Of a stretch of 64,000 bases of DNA, positions 54,454 through 63,838 are shown piece after piece. How positions within the stretch are numbered: position 1 is the stretch's first letter; each line of letters begins with the position of its first letter. This DNA is from CAWFGW01 sp963815495 (GTDB lineage: Bacteria; Bacteroidota; Bacteroidia; Cytophagales; JAAEPT01), in contig CAWFGW010000033.1 in NCBI GenBank assembly GCA_963815495.1, forward strand, positions 62,001 to 126,000, in the 5' to 3' direction. The notes under the pieces were generated by a model. That model was not told the DNA's origin, did not search any database, and saw only the letters and a list, made by a program, of their open reading frames with translations. Both the position numbers and the translations under genes were made by a program.

Positions 54454-55728
54454 ATGGATGCTTCAACATTAATCGAATCGTTTGCAGAGTTTGCCAAGTT
54501 AAAGAATATTGACCGGCAGACGATGATAAGAATTCTGGAAGACGTTTTCAGAACGATGATTCGTAAAAAATACGTGACGGATGAAAACTTTGATGTTATC
54601 ATCAACTTAGACAAAGGTGACCTTGAGATTTGGAGGTACAGAACTATTGTTGATGATGACGCAGACGTTTACGACCCCACTAATAAAGAGGATGACTTCG
54701 AATTTGAAGATAACTTACATATTAAAATTTCTGACGCTAAGAAAATTGAAGCTGACTTTGAAGTTGGTGAAGAGGTAGCTGAAGAAGTTAAATTAGAGGA
54801 CTTTGGTCGAAGAGTGGTTATGACTGCACGTCAAACCTTAATTCAAAAAGTTAAAGACTTAGAAAAAGATATCTTATTCCAGCAGTATAAGGATATAGTA
54901 GGCGAAATTGTAAGCGTTGAAGTTTACCAAACATTAAGCCGTGAAGTTCTTTGTGTTGATGACGAAGGCAATGAGGTAAGTTTACCGAAGGGTGAACAAA
55001 TTCCAAAAGATAGGTTTAGAAAAGGAGATACATTAAGAGCAATTATTCATCGTGTAGAGATGAATAACGGAAATCCTAAAATTATCCTTTCTAGAACTTC
55101 TCCTGAGTTCTTAATGCGATTGTTTGAGAGTGAAGTTCCAGAAGTATTTGACGGTTTAATCTCAATAAGAAAAGTAGTAAGAGAGCCAGGTGAAAGAGCA
55201 AAAGTAGCTGTCGAATCATTTGATGATAGAATTGATCCTGTAGGTGCATGTGTAGGTATGAAAGGGTCTCGTATCCATAGTATCGTACGTGAACTAGAGA
55301 ATGAAAATATTGATGTAATTAACTACACTGATAACTTGGAGTTGTATATTGCTAGAGCATTAAGCCCTGCAAAAATCACAAGTATCAAAGCAGGTGAAGG
55401 TGACCGAATTGCGGTTTACCTGAAGCCTGACCAAGTGTCTTTGGCAATTGGTAAAGGTGGTCAAAACATCAAATTAGCCAGCAAATTAATCGGAAAAGAA
55501 ATTGACGTGTATAGAGAACTTGCAGATTTTGAGCAAGAAGAAGATGTTGATTTGGATGAATTTGTTGACGAAATAGATAGCTGGGTTATCGATGAATTGA
55601 AACGTATAGGTTTGGATACTGCTAAAAGTGTGCTTGCCTTAACGAAAGAAGATTTAATTCGAAGAACTGAGCTTGAAGAAGAAACAGTAGATGACTTATT
55701 TGGAATCTTAGTAAAAGAATTCGAGTAA
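54454..55728 (+). CDS. nusA: Transcription termination/antitermination factor NusA
   Basis: Protein of 424 aa. It has the N-terminal RNA polymerase-binding domain, an S1 domain around GEIVSVEVYQTLSREVLCVD, KH1 with DPVGACVGMKGSRIHSIVRE and KH2 with VSLAIGKGGQNIKLASKLIG, and a short C-terminal helical region (WVIDELKRIGLDTAKSVLAL). It binds nascent RNA at RNA polymerase and affects pausing and termination. NusA is a plausible controller of the rimP leader hairpin. An acidic insert (VDDDADVYDPTNKEDDFEFE) is in the N-terminal domain. Confidence 0.97.
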   Translation: MDASTLIESFAEFAKLKNIDRQTMIRILEDVFRTMIRKKYVTDENFDVIINLDKGDLEIWRYRTIVDDDADVYDPTNKEDDFEFEDNLHIKISDAKKIEADFEVGEEVAEEVKLEDFGRRVVMTARQTLIQKVKDLEKDILFQQYKDIVGEIVSVEVYQTLSREVLCVDDEGNEVSLPKGEQIPKDRFRKGDTLRAIIHRVEMNNGNPKIILSRTSPEFLMRLFESEVPEVFDGLISIRKVVREPGERAKVAVESFDDRIDPVGACVGMKGSRIHSIVRELENENIDVINYTDNLELYIARALSPAKITSIKAGEGDRIAVYLKPDQVSLAIGKGGQNIKLASKLIGKEIDVYRELADFEQEEDVDLDEFVDEIDSWVIDELKRIGLDTAKSVLALTKEDLIRRTELEEETVDDLFGILVKEFE

Positions 55729-55764
55729 GTAGTTACACACTTTAAAGAAACAAAGTTTTTCTGT

Positions 55765-58560
55765 ATGTCAGAGACTCAAACAATGCGATTGAGCCAAGTA
55801 GCTCGTAAACTCAATGTAGGATTAGCAACCATCGTAGATACTTTGGAAGGTAAAGGTCATGCAATTGACAGTAAGCCGAACACCAAAATATCTGCGGAGC
55901 AGTACAATATTTTACGGAAAGAGTTTCACGAGTCTGCTCTTGATAAAGAAGAGGCTTCTGAAATGACTATCGGTTTGAAGCACAAGGAAGATGTAGTGTT
56001 AAAAGCTACTGAACCTGTTGCTGAAGATGAACCTGACGAAGAGGAGGAGGTTGTAAAATCAACTGGTCATCGTCTACAGGGAATTAAGGTAGTGGGTAAA
56101 ATTGATCTAAACCCTAAAAAGAAAGAGGCTCCGAAACCTGCGCCAGCTCCAGAGCCAAAGAAAGAAGCTCCGAAACCTGCGCCAACTCCAGAGCCAAAGA
56201 AAGAAGTAGAGCAACCGGTTGCTGCTCCAAAGCAAGAACCACCGAAAGCTCCCCCTGCACCTGAGGCGAAAAAAGAGGAAGCACCGAAAACTGCTCCTGC
56301 ACCTGAGGCGAAAAAAGAGGAAGCACCGAAAGCTTCTCCTACACCAGAAGCTAAAAAAGAGGAAGACACAAAACAAACGCCACCAACATCTAGTGTAGAA
56401 ACGTTTAAAGCAAAAGCTGATAACCTGAAAGGATTGACAGTTTTAGGCAAAATTGAATTGCCAAAAGCTCCTGTTGCTTCTTCAGATAAACGGGGTGAGG
56501 ACGATAGAAGAAAACGTAAAAGAGTTCGTATTGATAAACCAGTAAATGTTCGTAAGGACCAACCTGGAGGAAATCGAGGACCAAATAATAAAGGTGGAAA
56601 TACTAGTGGTGGGTATAAAGGTAAGAAACCAGTAACTAAGGTTGAGCCTACTGAAGCTGATATTCAAAACAAGATAAAAGAAACTATTGCTCGCCTTCAA
56701 GGAGGTAAAGACAAAAACAATAGATCGAGATATAGAAAAGAACGAAGAGATCTTCATGCTGAACAGCGCGAAGAAGAATTCCAAAAACAACAAGAAGATG
56801 CTAAAAAGCTAAAGGTAACTGAGTTTATTTCAGCCAATGACTTAGCAACTTTAATGGCAGTGACTGTCAACGAAGTGATCTCAGTATGTATGTCTTTAGG
56901 AATGTTTGTCTCTATTAATCAGCGTCTTGATGCAGAGGCAATCACTGTTATCGCAGATGAGTTTGGTTTTGCTATTGAATTCACGAATGAGGAAGACGAA
57001 AGTGAAGAAACTATCGAAAGTGACGAAGATGACGAAGCGGACTTAATCGAAAGAGCCCCAGTTGTCACCATTATGGGACACGTTGACCACGGTAAAACAT
57101 CATTACTCGATTACATGAGAAAATCTGATGTAGCATCTGGTGAAGCAGGTGGTATTACGCAGCACATCGGTTCATATAGTGTGAAAGTTGGTGATGACAA
57201 ACGTATTGCTTTCTTAGATACTCCTGGTCACGAGGCTTTTACTGCGATGCGTTCACGTGGTGCTAAATTAACAGATATTGTTGTTTTAGTAGTTGCCGCA
57301 GATGATCGAGTGATGCCTCAGACAAAAGAAGCTATTAACCATGCACAAGTAGCCGGGGTTCCTATTGTTATTGCATTAAACAAATGTGATAAGCCAACAG
57401 CTAATCCTGAAAAAATTAAAGAAGAGTTAGCTAATCTAAATATTCTAGTAGAAGACTGGGGGGGTAAATATCAATGTCAACAAGTTTCTGCAAAAAGTGG
57501 TGAAGGAATTCCTGAATTACTTGAGAAAATCTTATTAGAAGCAGAAGTGCTTGAACTTAAAGCTAACCCAGACAGAGAAGCTGTAGGGACAGTAGTTGAA
57601 GCATCTTTAGATAAAGGTAGAGGTTACCTATCTAACATATTAGTACAAAAAGGAACGCTTAGAGTAGGGGATATCGTGGTTGCAGGTCAACATCATGGTA
57701 AAGTAAAAGCCATGACGGATCATAAAGGACGAAGATTGAAGGAAGCAGGTCCTTCTACTCCAGTTCAATTATTAGGTTTAGATGGAGCACCACAAGCTGG
57801 CGATAAATTTACCGTAGTTGAGACTGAAAGAGAAGCTAAGGAAATAACTACACGAAGGGCTCAAATACAACGTGAGCAGTCGGTAAGAACGAAAAAACAC
57901 TTAACCTTAGATGAAATCGGTAGACGATTGGCTATAGGTAACTTCAAAGAGTTGAACTTGATTATCAAGGGTGATGTGGATGGTTCTGTGGAAGCATTGA
58001 CAGATTCATTGTTGAAATTATCAACAGATGAAATCCAAGTGAATGTAATTCATAAAGGTGTCGGTTTAATTACAGAATCTGATGTGTTGCTAGCCTCTGC
58101 CTCAGATGCAATAATTATTGGTTTCCAAGTTCGTCCATCAGCAGGGGCGAAACGTATCGCTGAAAACGAAGAAATTGAAATTAGAACTTACTCAATTATC
58201 TACCGTGCAATTGATGAGATGAAAGCTGCTCTTGAAGGAATGCTTGATCCAGAAACAGAAGAAGTAATTGTGGGGAATATTGAAATACGAGATGTATTCA
58301 AAATTACTAAAGTGGGTACTGTAGCAGGTTGTTATGTGTTAGATGGTACAGTGAAACGATCAAATACCATCAGAATTATTCGTGAAGGTGTTGTAACTTA
58401 CGAAGGTGAAATTGGTGCATTGAAACGATTTAAAGACGATGTAGCCGAAGTGAAAAACAACTACGAATGTGGTTTGAGTATCAAAAACTTCAACGACCTT
58501 CAAGTGGGGGATATTGTAGAAGCATACGAAATACGTGAAACAAAGCGTAAGTTGAAATAA
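55765..58560 (+). CDS. infB: Translation initiation factor IF-2
   Basis: Protein of 931 aa. An IF2_N-like N-terminus (MRLSQVARKLNVGLATIVDT) is followed by a long Pro/Glu/Lys/Ala repeat region (residues of about 120-205) and basic linkers. The GTPase domain starts near residue 433: GHVDHGKT, DTPGHEAF and NKCDKP are intact. Domains II-IV include the C-terminal initiator-tRNA domain ending in AYEIRETKRKLK. IF-2 brings fMet-tRNA to the ribosome. It is the last gene of the operon, and a strong terminator follows. Confidence 0.97.
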   Translation: MSETQTMRLSQVARKLNVGLATIVDTLEGKGHAIDSKPNTKISAEQYNILRKEFHESALDKEEASEMTIGLKHKEDVVLKATEPVAEDEPDEEEEVVKSTGHRLQGIKVVGKIDLNPKKKEAPKPAPAPEPKKEAPKPAPTPEPKKEVEQPVAAPKQEPPKAPPAPEAKKEEAPKTAPAPEAKKEEAPKASPTPEAKKEEDTKQTPPTSSVETFKAKADNLKGLTVLGKIELPKAPVASSDKRGEDDRRKRKRVRIDKPVNVRKDQPGGNRGPNNKGGNTSGGYKGKKPVTKVEPTEADIQNKIKETIARLQGGKDKNNRSRYRKERRDLHAEQREEEFQKQQEDAKKLKVTEFISANDLATLMAVTVNEVISVCMSLGMFVSINQRLDAEAITVIADEFGFAIEFTNEEDESEETIESDEDDEADLIERAPVVTIMGHVDHGKTSLLDYMRKSDVASGEAGGITQHIGSYSVKVGDDKRIAFLDTPGHEAFTAMRSRGAKLTDIVVLVVAADDRVMPQTKEAINHAQVAGVPIVIALNKCDKPTANPEKIKEELANLNILVEDWGGKYQCQQVSAKSGEGIPELLEKILLEAEVLELKANPDREAVGTVVEASLDKGRGYLSNILVQKGTLRVGDIVVAGQHHGKVKAMTDHKGRRLKEAGPSTPVQLLGLDGAPQAGDKFTVVETEREAKEITTRRAQIQREQSVRTKKHLTLDEIGRRLAIGNFKELNLIIKGDVDGSVEALTDSLLKLSTDEIQVNVIHKGVGLITESDVLLASASDAIIIGFQVRPSAGAKRIAENEEIEIRTYSIIYRAIDEMKAALEGMLDPETEEVIVGNIEIRDVFKITKVGTVAGCYVLDGTVKRSNTIRIIREGVVTYEGEIGALKRFKDDVAEVKNNYECGLSIKNFNDLQVGDIVEAYEIRETKRKLK
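56128..56373 (+). repeat. Tandem repeats encoding the IF-2 linker
   Basis: Two 39-bp units (56128-56166, 56167-56205; APKPAPAPEPKKE type) and three 42-bp units (56248-56289, 56290-56331, 56332-56373; APAPEAKKEEAPK type) are separated by 42 bp of related sequence. The reading frame is kept throughout, giving a flexible charged linker. Confidence 0.85.
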
Positions 58561-58590
58561 ATAGACTTATACAACTTAGCGTTAATAATC

Positions 58591-58628
58591 AACCCTCATT
58601 ATTTTAATAATGAGGGTTTTCTTTTTTT
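58591..58628 (+). terminator. Terminator after infB
   Basis: An inverted repeat AACCCTCATTATT with AATAATGAGGGTT, followed by a long T-tract. Confidence 0.9.
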
Positions 58629-58678
58629 AATGATTTTTTCCATGGATTTTTGTTTAGGTAACTAACTATTAATGAATT

Positions 58679-59578
58679 ATGAAAACAAAATTTACTCTCT
58701 CAATTATTATCGCTCTATTTACCTTTGTGAATAGTTATTCTCAAAATTGTCAGATTTTTAATGGCGAAATGGAATCATGGACAACAACAGTTTATCCACC
58801 AAGTGTTTTTTCTAATAATGAAATCACGCATAAGACACCTGATGGTTGGCTTGATTTATTAGGCACATTTGAAGCAATTTTTGGTGAACAACCAAGTGCA
58901 GGATCAACTAATGATGCTTTTTCAGGAGATTCTGCCTTAAAAATCACTTCACAAGAAGAAGGTGGTGGTGCTATATTATTTCAAAAAATGGCTTGTGGTT
59001 CTCGTCCAATTAGTTTAAGTGCTGCGTTGAAACATTTAAATGCAGAAACAATATTTGATACTATTTCTGTAGCCGTACTTTTAGCCAATGAATTTGAATA
59101 TGGAGAATCTGATGAGTTTGCGTTTGAAATTGATAGTATAAACTCTATTGGGTTTGCTGTAATAGAATTGACTGGGACAATTAGTGCCTATAAAGAATTT
59201 AATACACCAATTAAATATTTAAAAAGTGAGGTGCCAGATTCTATGTTGGTTTTAATTTATGCATCGAACAATAATTCTAACGGTGTAACACAAGCATTTT
59301 TTGATGATATAGCACTTGAGTACGCACCCTTGAGTAGCGCTAAAACTTTGAAGACAAAACTAAGTCTTTATCCAAACCCTGCAAATGATTACCTTTCTAT
59401 TGATGGAGATAATTCAGGAATAACTGAAGTTAAGATATATACCGCAAATGGAGATTTCAAAGGAATATATAGCTTAACAAATCTGAGTTTAGATATTTCG
59501 GACTTAAATTCTGGACTTTATATAATTGAAATAAAATCAAAAAATGAGGTGAGTCATCATCAATTTGTAAAAGAATAA
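58679..59578 (+). CDS. Secreted protein with T9SS type A sorting domain
   Basis: Protein of 299 aa. Signal peptide MKTKFTLSIIIALFTFVNSYS with likely cleavage before Gln. The mature part (about 22-220) starts NCQIFNGEMESWTTT and ends FFDDIALEYAP, the layout of Bacteroidota jelly-roll (PCMD-like) carbohydrate-binding modules with no catalytic motif. From about residue 225 there is a CTD of type A (LSLYPNPANDYLSIDG, then LNSGLYIIEIKSKNE). Probably a surface adhesin or glycan binder exported through SprA. It lies 118 bp after infB, separated by the terminator. Confidence 0.8.
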   Translation: MKTKFTLSIIIALFTFVNSYSQNCQIFNGEMESWTTTVYPPSVFSNNEITHKTPDGWLDLLGTFEAIFGEQPSAGSTNDAFSGDSALKITSQEEGGGAILFQKMACGSRPISLSAALKHLNAETIFDTISVAVLLANEFEYGESDEFAFEIDSINSIGFAVIELTGTISAYKEFNTPIKYLKSEVPDSMLVLIYASNNNSNGVTQAFFDDIALEYAPLSSAKTLKTKLSLYPNPANDYLSIDGDNSGITEVKIYTANGDFKGIYSLTNLSLDISDLNSGLYIIEIKSKNEVSHHQFVKE

Positions 59579-59621
59579 ATAGTTCGAGTTTTAAAATTCG
59601 TTCACGTATTATTAAATACAG

Positions 59622-59649
59622 AAGCCCTTATTCGAAAGAGTAAGGGCTT
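59622..59649 (+). terminator. Hairpin after the 299-aa secreted protein gene
   Basis: A 12-bp stem AAGCCCTTATTC with GAGTAAGGGCTT (one G-T wobble) and GAAA tetraloop. The following T content is weak, so it may be terminator or mRNA-end stabiliser. Confidence 0.6.
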
Positions 59650-59759
59650 ATAATGGCTTTATTTATTGAAATTATGAGTAGTAGCCACTAACGTGATTAT
59701 TCAGGTTAGAGTTTAAAACTATGTTGGTTTTAGGAAAAACTACAAGGTGCTTTTTTATT

Positions 59760-59780
59760 ATTTTTCTTGACAAGAAAAAT
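59760..59780. promoter_or_regulatory. 21-bp perfect dyad upstream of cytochrome-lectin gene
   Basis: ATTTTTCTTG and CAAGAAAAAT are perfect inverted arms around a single A. The one-base centre argues for a protein-binding dyad rather than an RNA hairpin. It lies about 190 bp upstream of the next ATG. Confidence 0.4.
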
Positions 59781-59972
59781 CACTTGAATGAAATTATACG
59801 ACAACACTTTTGTGTTAATTAAGTGTTATTTAGACAGTTTTTTTGTCAATGTAAAAACTAAAATTTGAAGCTTAACGTATTTTTTATTTAGCCTTTGATT
59901 TTTTTAAAAGTAATTTGAGTTTTCAAGGTGATCATCTGTTAGCTATAGTATTCTACAAAAATCAAAAATATT

Positions 59973-62900
59973 ATGAAATCTATACTTTTAACGTTAAACT
60001 CAGTTGTTTTATTATTGGTAACTAATGTACAGGGTAACAACAGCTTTCTGCTACCTGTAGAAGTACTCGGTCAAGAAGGATTAGTTGTATCTAGAACATT
60101 AAATTTACCTGCTGCATCGGCTACTTCAGCAACAGAATTATGGCTAATGGTAAATAATTTAAGCTATCAAAATAAAGCTTCCATAAAAATCAATAATGGA
60201 AGTTGGGTTTCTCTTAATCACAATACTGTTAAATTACAATACCAAGAGGAAGCTAGAGGAGGTATGGCTCATGGTGGATTTAATACTATACGATTTAGTG
60301 TACCATTTAGCAACTTCGTTGTTGGGGATAATACCATAGAATTTAGATTTGATAAATCTGATGGGATTTCAATGGGATATAGAATAGTGCGACTTAATGT
60401 AATTGATAATAGCGGAAACATGTTATTGCCTTCTTCCGCTTTTGCTGAGGTAGACCCCAAAACATGGTCTGCTCCTGAAGGATATACTAGCCAAACAGCT
60501 ATTAATGAGGGTAAAGATTTATGGAACAATGCAGATTTATGGAACCATTATTTGCCCGATGGCAGAAAAGGGTTTTGGTATGGTCAAGAGCTACCTGCAA
60601 GTAGACCAATGAAAGCAAAATGTAGTTCTTGTCACGCACAAGATGGGCGAGACTTAGAAATGTTTAGTTATTCAAACGAGTCTATTATTGAAAGAGCAAA
60701 GTTTCATAAACTATCAGAAGTAGATGGGAAAAAGATAGCAGCATATATAAGAAGTTTGTCGAGCAAACCGAATGTAGAAAGACACGGTCGACCTTGGAAC
60801 CCACCATACCAACCTGGGCCTGAGCTGAAAGATAAACCAATTGAGCAATGGGCTGCAGGGGCAGGTATTGATGCCGTACTTGACAAAGATGAAGACATGT
60901 TGCCTTATTTGTTCCCAAATGGAACAGATAAAAATGACATTAGAAATGCATTTGATTCTGAAATAATGGACGATAGAACGTTGTTGCCTCTAGCTATACA
61001 ATTTCCAGACTGGAAACATTGGCTACCGCTTATTCATCCTATGGATGCTTATGACAAAAACAATTGGTTCACCAACACATTGCCAGATAGTAAAAACCCG
61101 GTAAAAGCTTATGAAAATGTAAGGAGCTGGTTTGAAAACAGTTTCGATCCGTCAAATTTCCCGAGAGGGAATACCATACCAGGTAAATTTAGAGATATGT
61201 GGATAGGCACAGACGATCAAAGTGGTTTTAGAAAATTTCACGAATACAATGCAAGTGGGTGTTCAGCTGATCATTGGAGAACAGATTGTGGTGATGCTAA
61301 TAAAAACTTGAGTGATGGTATTCCTCTTGAGTTTGCAAACACAAGTTTAGCGAGATTATTAGCAGTGAAAAACTTTGAGTTGATGAATGAATTTGATTTA
61401 CAAGATAAAGCAAAACTTTGTGTGCCCAATGTGCTTGAAGATCAACCGGCAGAACGTCAATGGCCTAGTAACACGTATTCTGTGTTTGAAATACCACCAC
61501 ATTTTACAGCTGTAGATACTCGGTCTTATGAAACACAAGATGTACGTACAGGTCATTACGAAAATACGTTGTGGTATAATGTTCAAATGGTAATAAATGG
61601 TGGAAACGGTTTAGCAGGTGGAACAACACCTCAAGACTTTAATTACCATAACCCCTTTATGTTATTCGCGTCAAGTACATCGGGTATTAATGAACCATTA
61701 AGGTACTTTTCAGCAATAAATCATATGTATCAAATTAGAACATGGTCTAAACCAACAGGCCCGAGTAACGAGGGCTTCAGAATCCGTTTTATGGGGCCTT
61801 GGTTAATGATGGGGTCAAGCGATAGTAACCAAGAATTTTTCAGTCCTTCTTATTCCATCGTAAAGCAATTAGATGATATTGAAATGGGGTTGTCAGACAA
61901 AGTATTAGAAGCACTGTTGCTTCAATTTTTAGAAGAGGCTGAAAAGTATGACCCAAATTCATGGCCTCGTGTGTCTCCACATGGTAAAAATTATGAGCTA
62001 GATCCAATTTCGAAAAAAACTAGCGACCTAGTGTCTGTTCCCCACACAGGAAATCCAACATCAGGAAGATTAACAGAACACTTTGCTGATAAAATGTATG
62101 ACATTATTCCACGTATAAAAAACAACTTCAATGTTCATTGTACTATTATAAATAGAATGGCAGATTGGAGTAAGTCGGTTTGGCCAGATATCGATTTTGA
62201 GAAATTTAAGGAGTCGGGCTGTGCAGAAGAGGAGTGTACTTCCGTTAACATTACTTCCGGTGTAACCTACAGAATTAGAACAGTTCATAACAAATGTTTA
62301 AGCTCTATCGACTATAATGGAGGTTCGGTAACTCAACAAGCTTGTGATTATGAAGATGACAAAAGATGGGAGTTAGAAGATGCTGGTGTAAACTATTTTT
62401 ACATTAAAAATATAGCTACAGGAGAATATATGCAGTCTCCTAACAATAATAATGCTTCTGCACTAATAGAAGGGGAGTTTAGCGGTGCTGATAATCAAAA
62501 ATGGTTAATTAACGCTAGTGAAGATTGTGGATTTACTATTTCAGCTAAAATCAATAATAAATGCCTTGATTTAAAAGGAGGGAATAAAGACAATGGTTCA
62601 TTCATTCAACAGTATGATTGCGAACCTGTGAATAACAACCGTAGATTTGTTTTTGAGCCAATGACCGATAGAAATAATCTTTCTGTTTCAATATCCAAAA
62701 TTACTGATGGAGAAGAAGGTAATTCGGATGTTACTTTAAAAGTTGCATTGGATGATAATGCAATTAACGAAACGGGGTCACCTATTAGTGGCTTTATAAA
62801 TTATTCAGGAACTGCTGACGCTGATAACGATTTTACAAGAGTTAATAGTTTTTCAATTGCAAATGGACAAAGTGAAGTGGTAATTGCTTTATCCGTTTTA

Positions 62901-63713
62901 GATGATGAATATGTTGAAGATACAGAATCTATTATTGTAACAATTTTCGATTTAAATAATATTCAACCAGGTACAGTCTCTGTGACTGCTTTTATTACGG
63001 ACAATGATAATTGCCAAAATTTTGGTGATGTAAATGCTTCAATTTTCACTATTAAAACTAAAAATGATAAATGTATTAGTTCAATTACAGGAAATGAAGT
63101 AACACAGCAAACATGCTCTGTAAATAGTAATGAGCAAAAATGGTTTTTGGAAGAAGCTTCTGATAACCACTATTTCATTAAAAACGGTGCAACCGATTTA
63201 TATTTACAAACTCCTGATCTACTAGACGGAACACCATTAGTAACTTCAGGTTTTACAGGGAATACTAATCAGCAATGGTTGTTAACACAAAACAATAATT
63301 GTCTTTATAAGATTTCTTCCAGATCTTCTGAAAAATGTATTGATTTAAAAAGAGGATTGAACGCTGATGGAACAGTATTACAACAATGGGAATGTATCCT
63401 TGATGAAAATGCTGTTAATAGAGAATTTAGTATTGAAACAACTTTAATAACAGCATTAAATAATGAATGGAGACTAGCAGATGATATCGTTTTATACCCT
63501 AATCCCACAAGTGAAGCCCTAACAATACGTTTACCCCAAAACACAAATTCGGCATACGTGGAGCTATATAATTTAAATGGTCAGCTTGTAATCGAGAAAC
63601 ATATAAACAATCAGGATATGAAAATAGATTTAAGCTTCTTATCAAAAGGAATGTATCATGTAAAAGTGACTACTAGTGTGAATGTTGTAAGTCAAAACTT
63701 AATGATAGATTAA
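59973..63713 (+). CDS. Secreted c-type cytochrome/ricin-lectin multidomain T9SS protein
   Basis: Protein of 1246 aa. A signal peptide (MKSILLTLNSVVLLLVTNVQ) is followed by a beta-sandwich (about 25-150). A haem-binding motif CSSCH (217-221) lies in KCSSCHAQDGRDLEMFSY, with GKKIAAYIRSLSSKP as the C-terminal helix of a small cytochrome c. A 480-residue Trp-rich unit with no motif that I know follows. From about 755 come a RICIN/beta-trefoil lectin domain (CLDLKGGNKDNG), a Calx-beta-like domain at about 900-1010 (LDDEYVEDTESIIVTIFD), a second RICIN domain at about 1015-1150 (CIDLKRGLNADG), and a type A T9SS CTD from about 1165 (VLYPNPTSEALTI). It is probably a surface redox protein that binds polysaccharide. 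Confidence 0.85.
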   Translation: MKSILLTLNSVVLLLVTNVQGNNSFLLPVEVLGQEGLVVSRTLNLPAASATSATELWLMVNNLSYQNKASIKINNGSWVSLNHNTVKLQYQEEARGGMAHGGFNTIRFSVPFSNFVVGDNTIEFRFDKSDGISMGYRIVRLNVIDNSGNMLLPSSAFAEVDPKTWSAPEGYTSQTAINEGKDLWNNADLWNHYLPDGRKGFWYGQELPASRPMKAKCSSCHAQDGRDLEMFSYSNESIIERAKFHKLSEVDGKKIAAYIRSLSSKPNVERHGRPWNPPYQPGPELKDKPIEQWAAGAGIDAVLDKDEDMLPYLFPNGTDKNDIRNAFDSEIMDDRTLLPLAIQFPDWKHWLPLIHPMDAYDKNNWFTNTLPDSKNPVKAYENVRSWFENSFDPSNFPRGNTIPGKFRDMWIGTDDQSGFRKFHEYNASGCSADHWRTDCGDANKNLSDGIPLEFANTSLARLLAVKNFELMNEFDLQDKAKLCVPNVLEDQPAERQWPSNTYSVFEIPPHFTAVDTRSYETQDVRTGHYENTLWYNVQMVINGGNGLAGGTTPQDFNYHNPFMLFASSTSGINEPLRYFSAINHMYQIRTWSKPTGPSNEGFRIRFMGPWLMMGSSDSNQEFFSPSYSIVKQLDDIEMGLSDKVLEALLLQFLEEAEKYDPNSWPRVSPHGKNYELDPISKKTSDLVSVPHTGNPTSGRLTEHFADKMYDIIPRIKNNFNVHCTIINRMADWSKSVWPDIDFEKFKESGCAEEECTSVNITSGVTYRIRTVHNKCLSSIDYNGGSVTQQACDYEDDKRWELEDAGVNYFYIKNIATGEYMQSPNNNNASALIEGEFSGADNQKWLINASEDCGFTISAKINNKCLDLKGGNKDNGSFIQQYDCEPVNNNRRFVFEPMTDRNNLSVSISKITDGEEGNSDVTLKVALDDNAINETGSPISGFINYSGTADADNDFTRVNSFSIANGQSEVVIALSVLDDEYVEDTESIIVTIFDLNNIQPGTVSVTAFITDNDNCQNFGDVNASIFTIKTKNDKCISSITGNEVTQQTCSVNSNEQKWFLEEASDNHYFIKNGATDLYLQTPDLLDGTPLVTSGFTGNTNQQWLLTQNNNCLYKISSRSSEKCIDLKRGLNADGTVLQQWECILDENAVNREFSIETTLITALNNEWRLADDIVLYPNPTSEALTIRLPQNTNSAYVELYNLNGQLVIEKHINNQDMKIDLSFLSKGMYHVKVTTSVNVVSQNLMID

Positions 63714-63730
63714 GTATGAATTATATAGTT

Positions 63731-63775
63731 AAAGGGTGTTTTGAAATTAAATCAAAACACCTTTTTAATTTTTCT
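63731..63775 (+). terminator. Terminator after the cytochrome-lectin gene
   Basis: A 14-bp stem (63731-63744 with 63752-63765, one G-T wobble), 7-nt loop, then a T-rich run. Confidence 0.85.
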
Positions 63776-63838
63776 ATAGTTAACTCTACTAGTATATTTA
63801 TTGTAAAAGAAAGCTATTAACATAACCAACGATGTTGG

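Larger units (their letters stand above)
59579..59972. other. Intergenic region with hairpin and dyad (394 bp)
   Basis: It lies between two secreted-protein genes and contains no gene-sized frame. It holds a 12-bp hairpin with GAAA loop (59622-59649) close to the upstream stop, and a 21-bp dyad (59760-59780). TAGCCTTTG and TAAAATTTG sequences near the downstream gene resemble the phylum -7 box but are one base too long. Confidence 0.5.

Noticed and set aside
56128..56373. Regular direct repeats that might be read as CRISPR
   Set aside because: Units of 39 and 42 bp are contiguous with no spacers and lie in frame within infB.
56067..56450. Long antisense open frames opposite the IF-2 linker (127, 89 and 70 codons)
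   Set aside because: They are shadows of the repeated Pro/Lys/Glu/Ala coding sequence; their translations are low-complexity repeats with no family resemblance.
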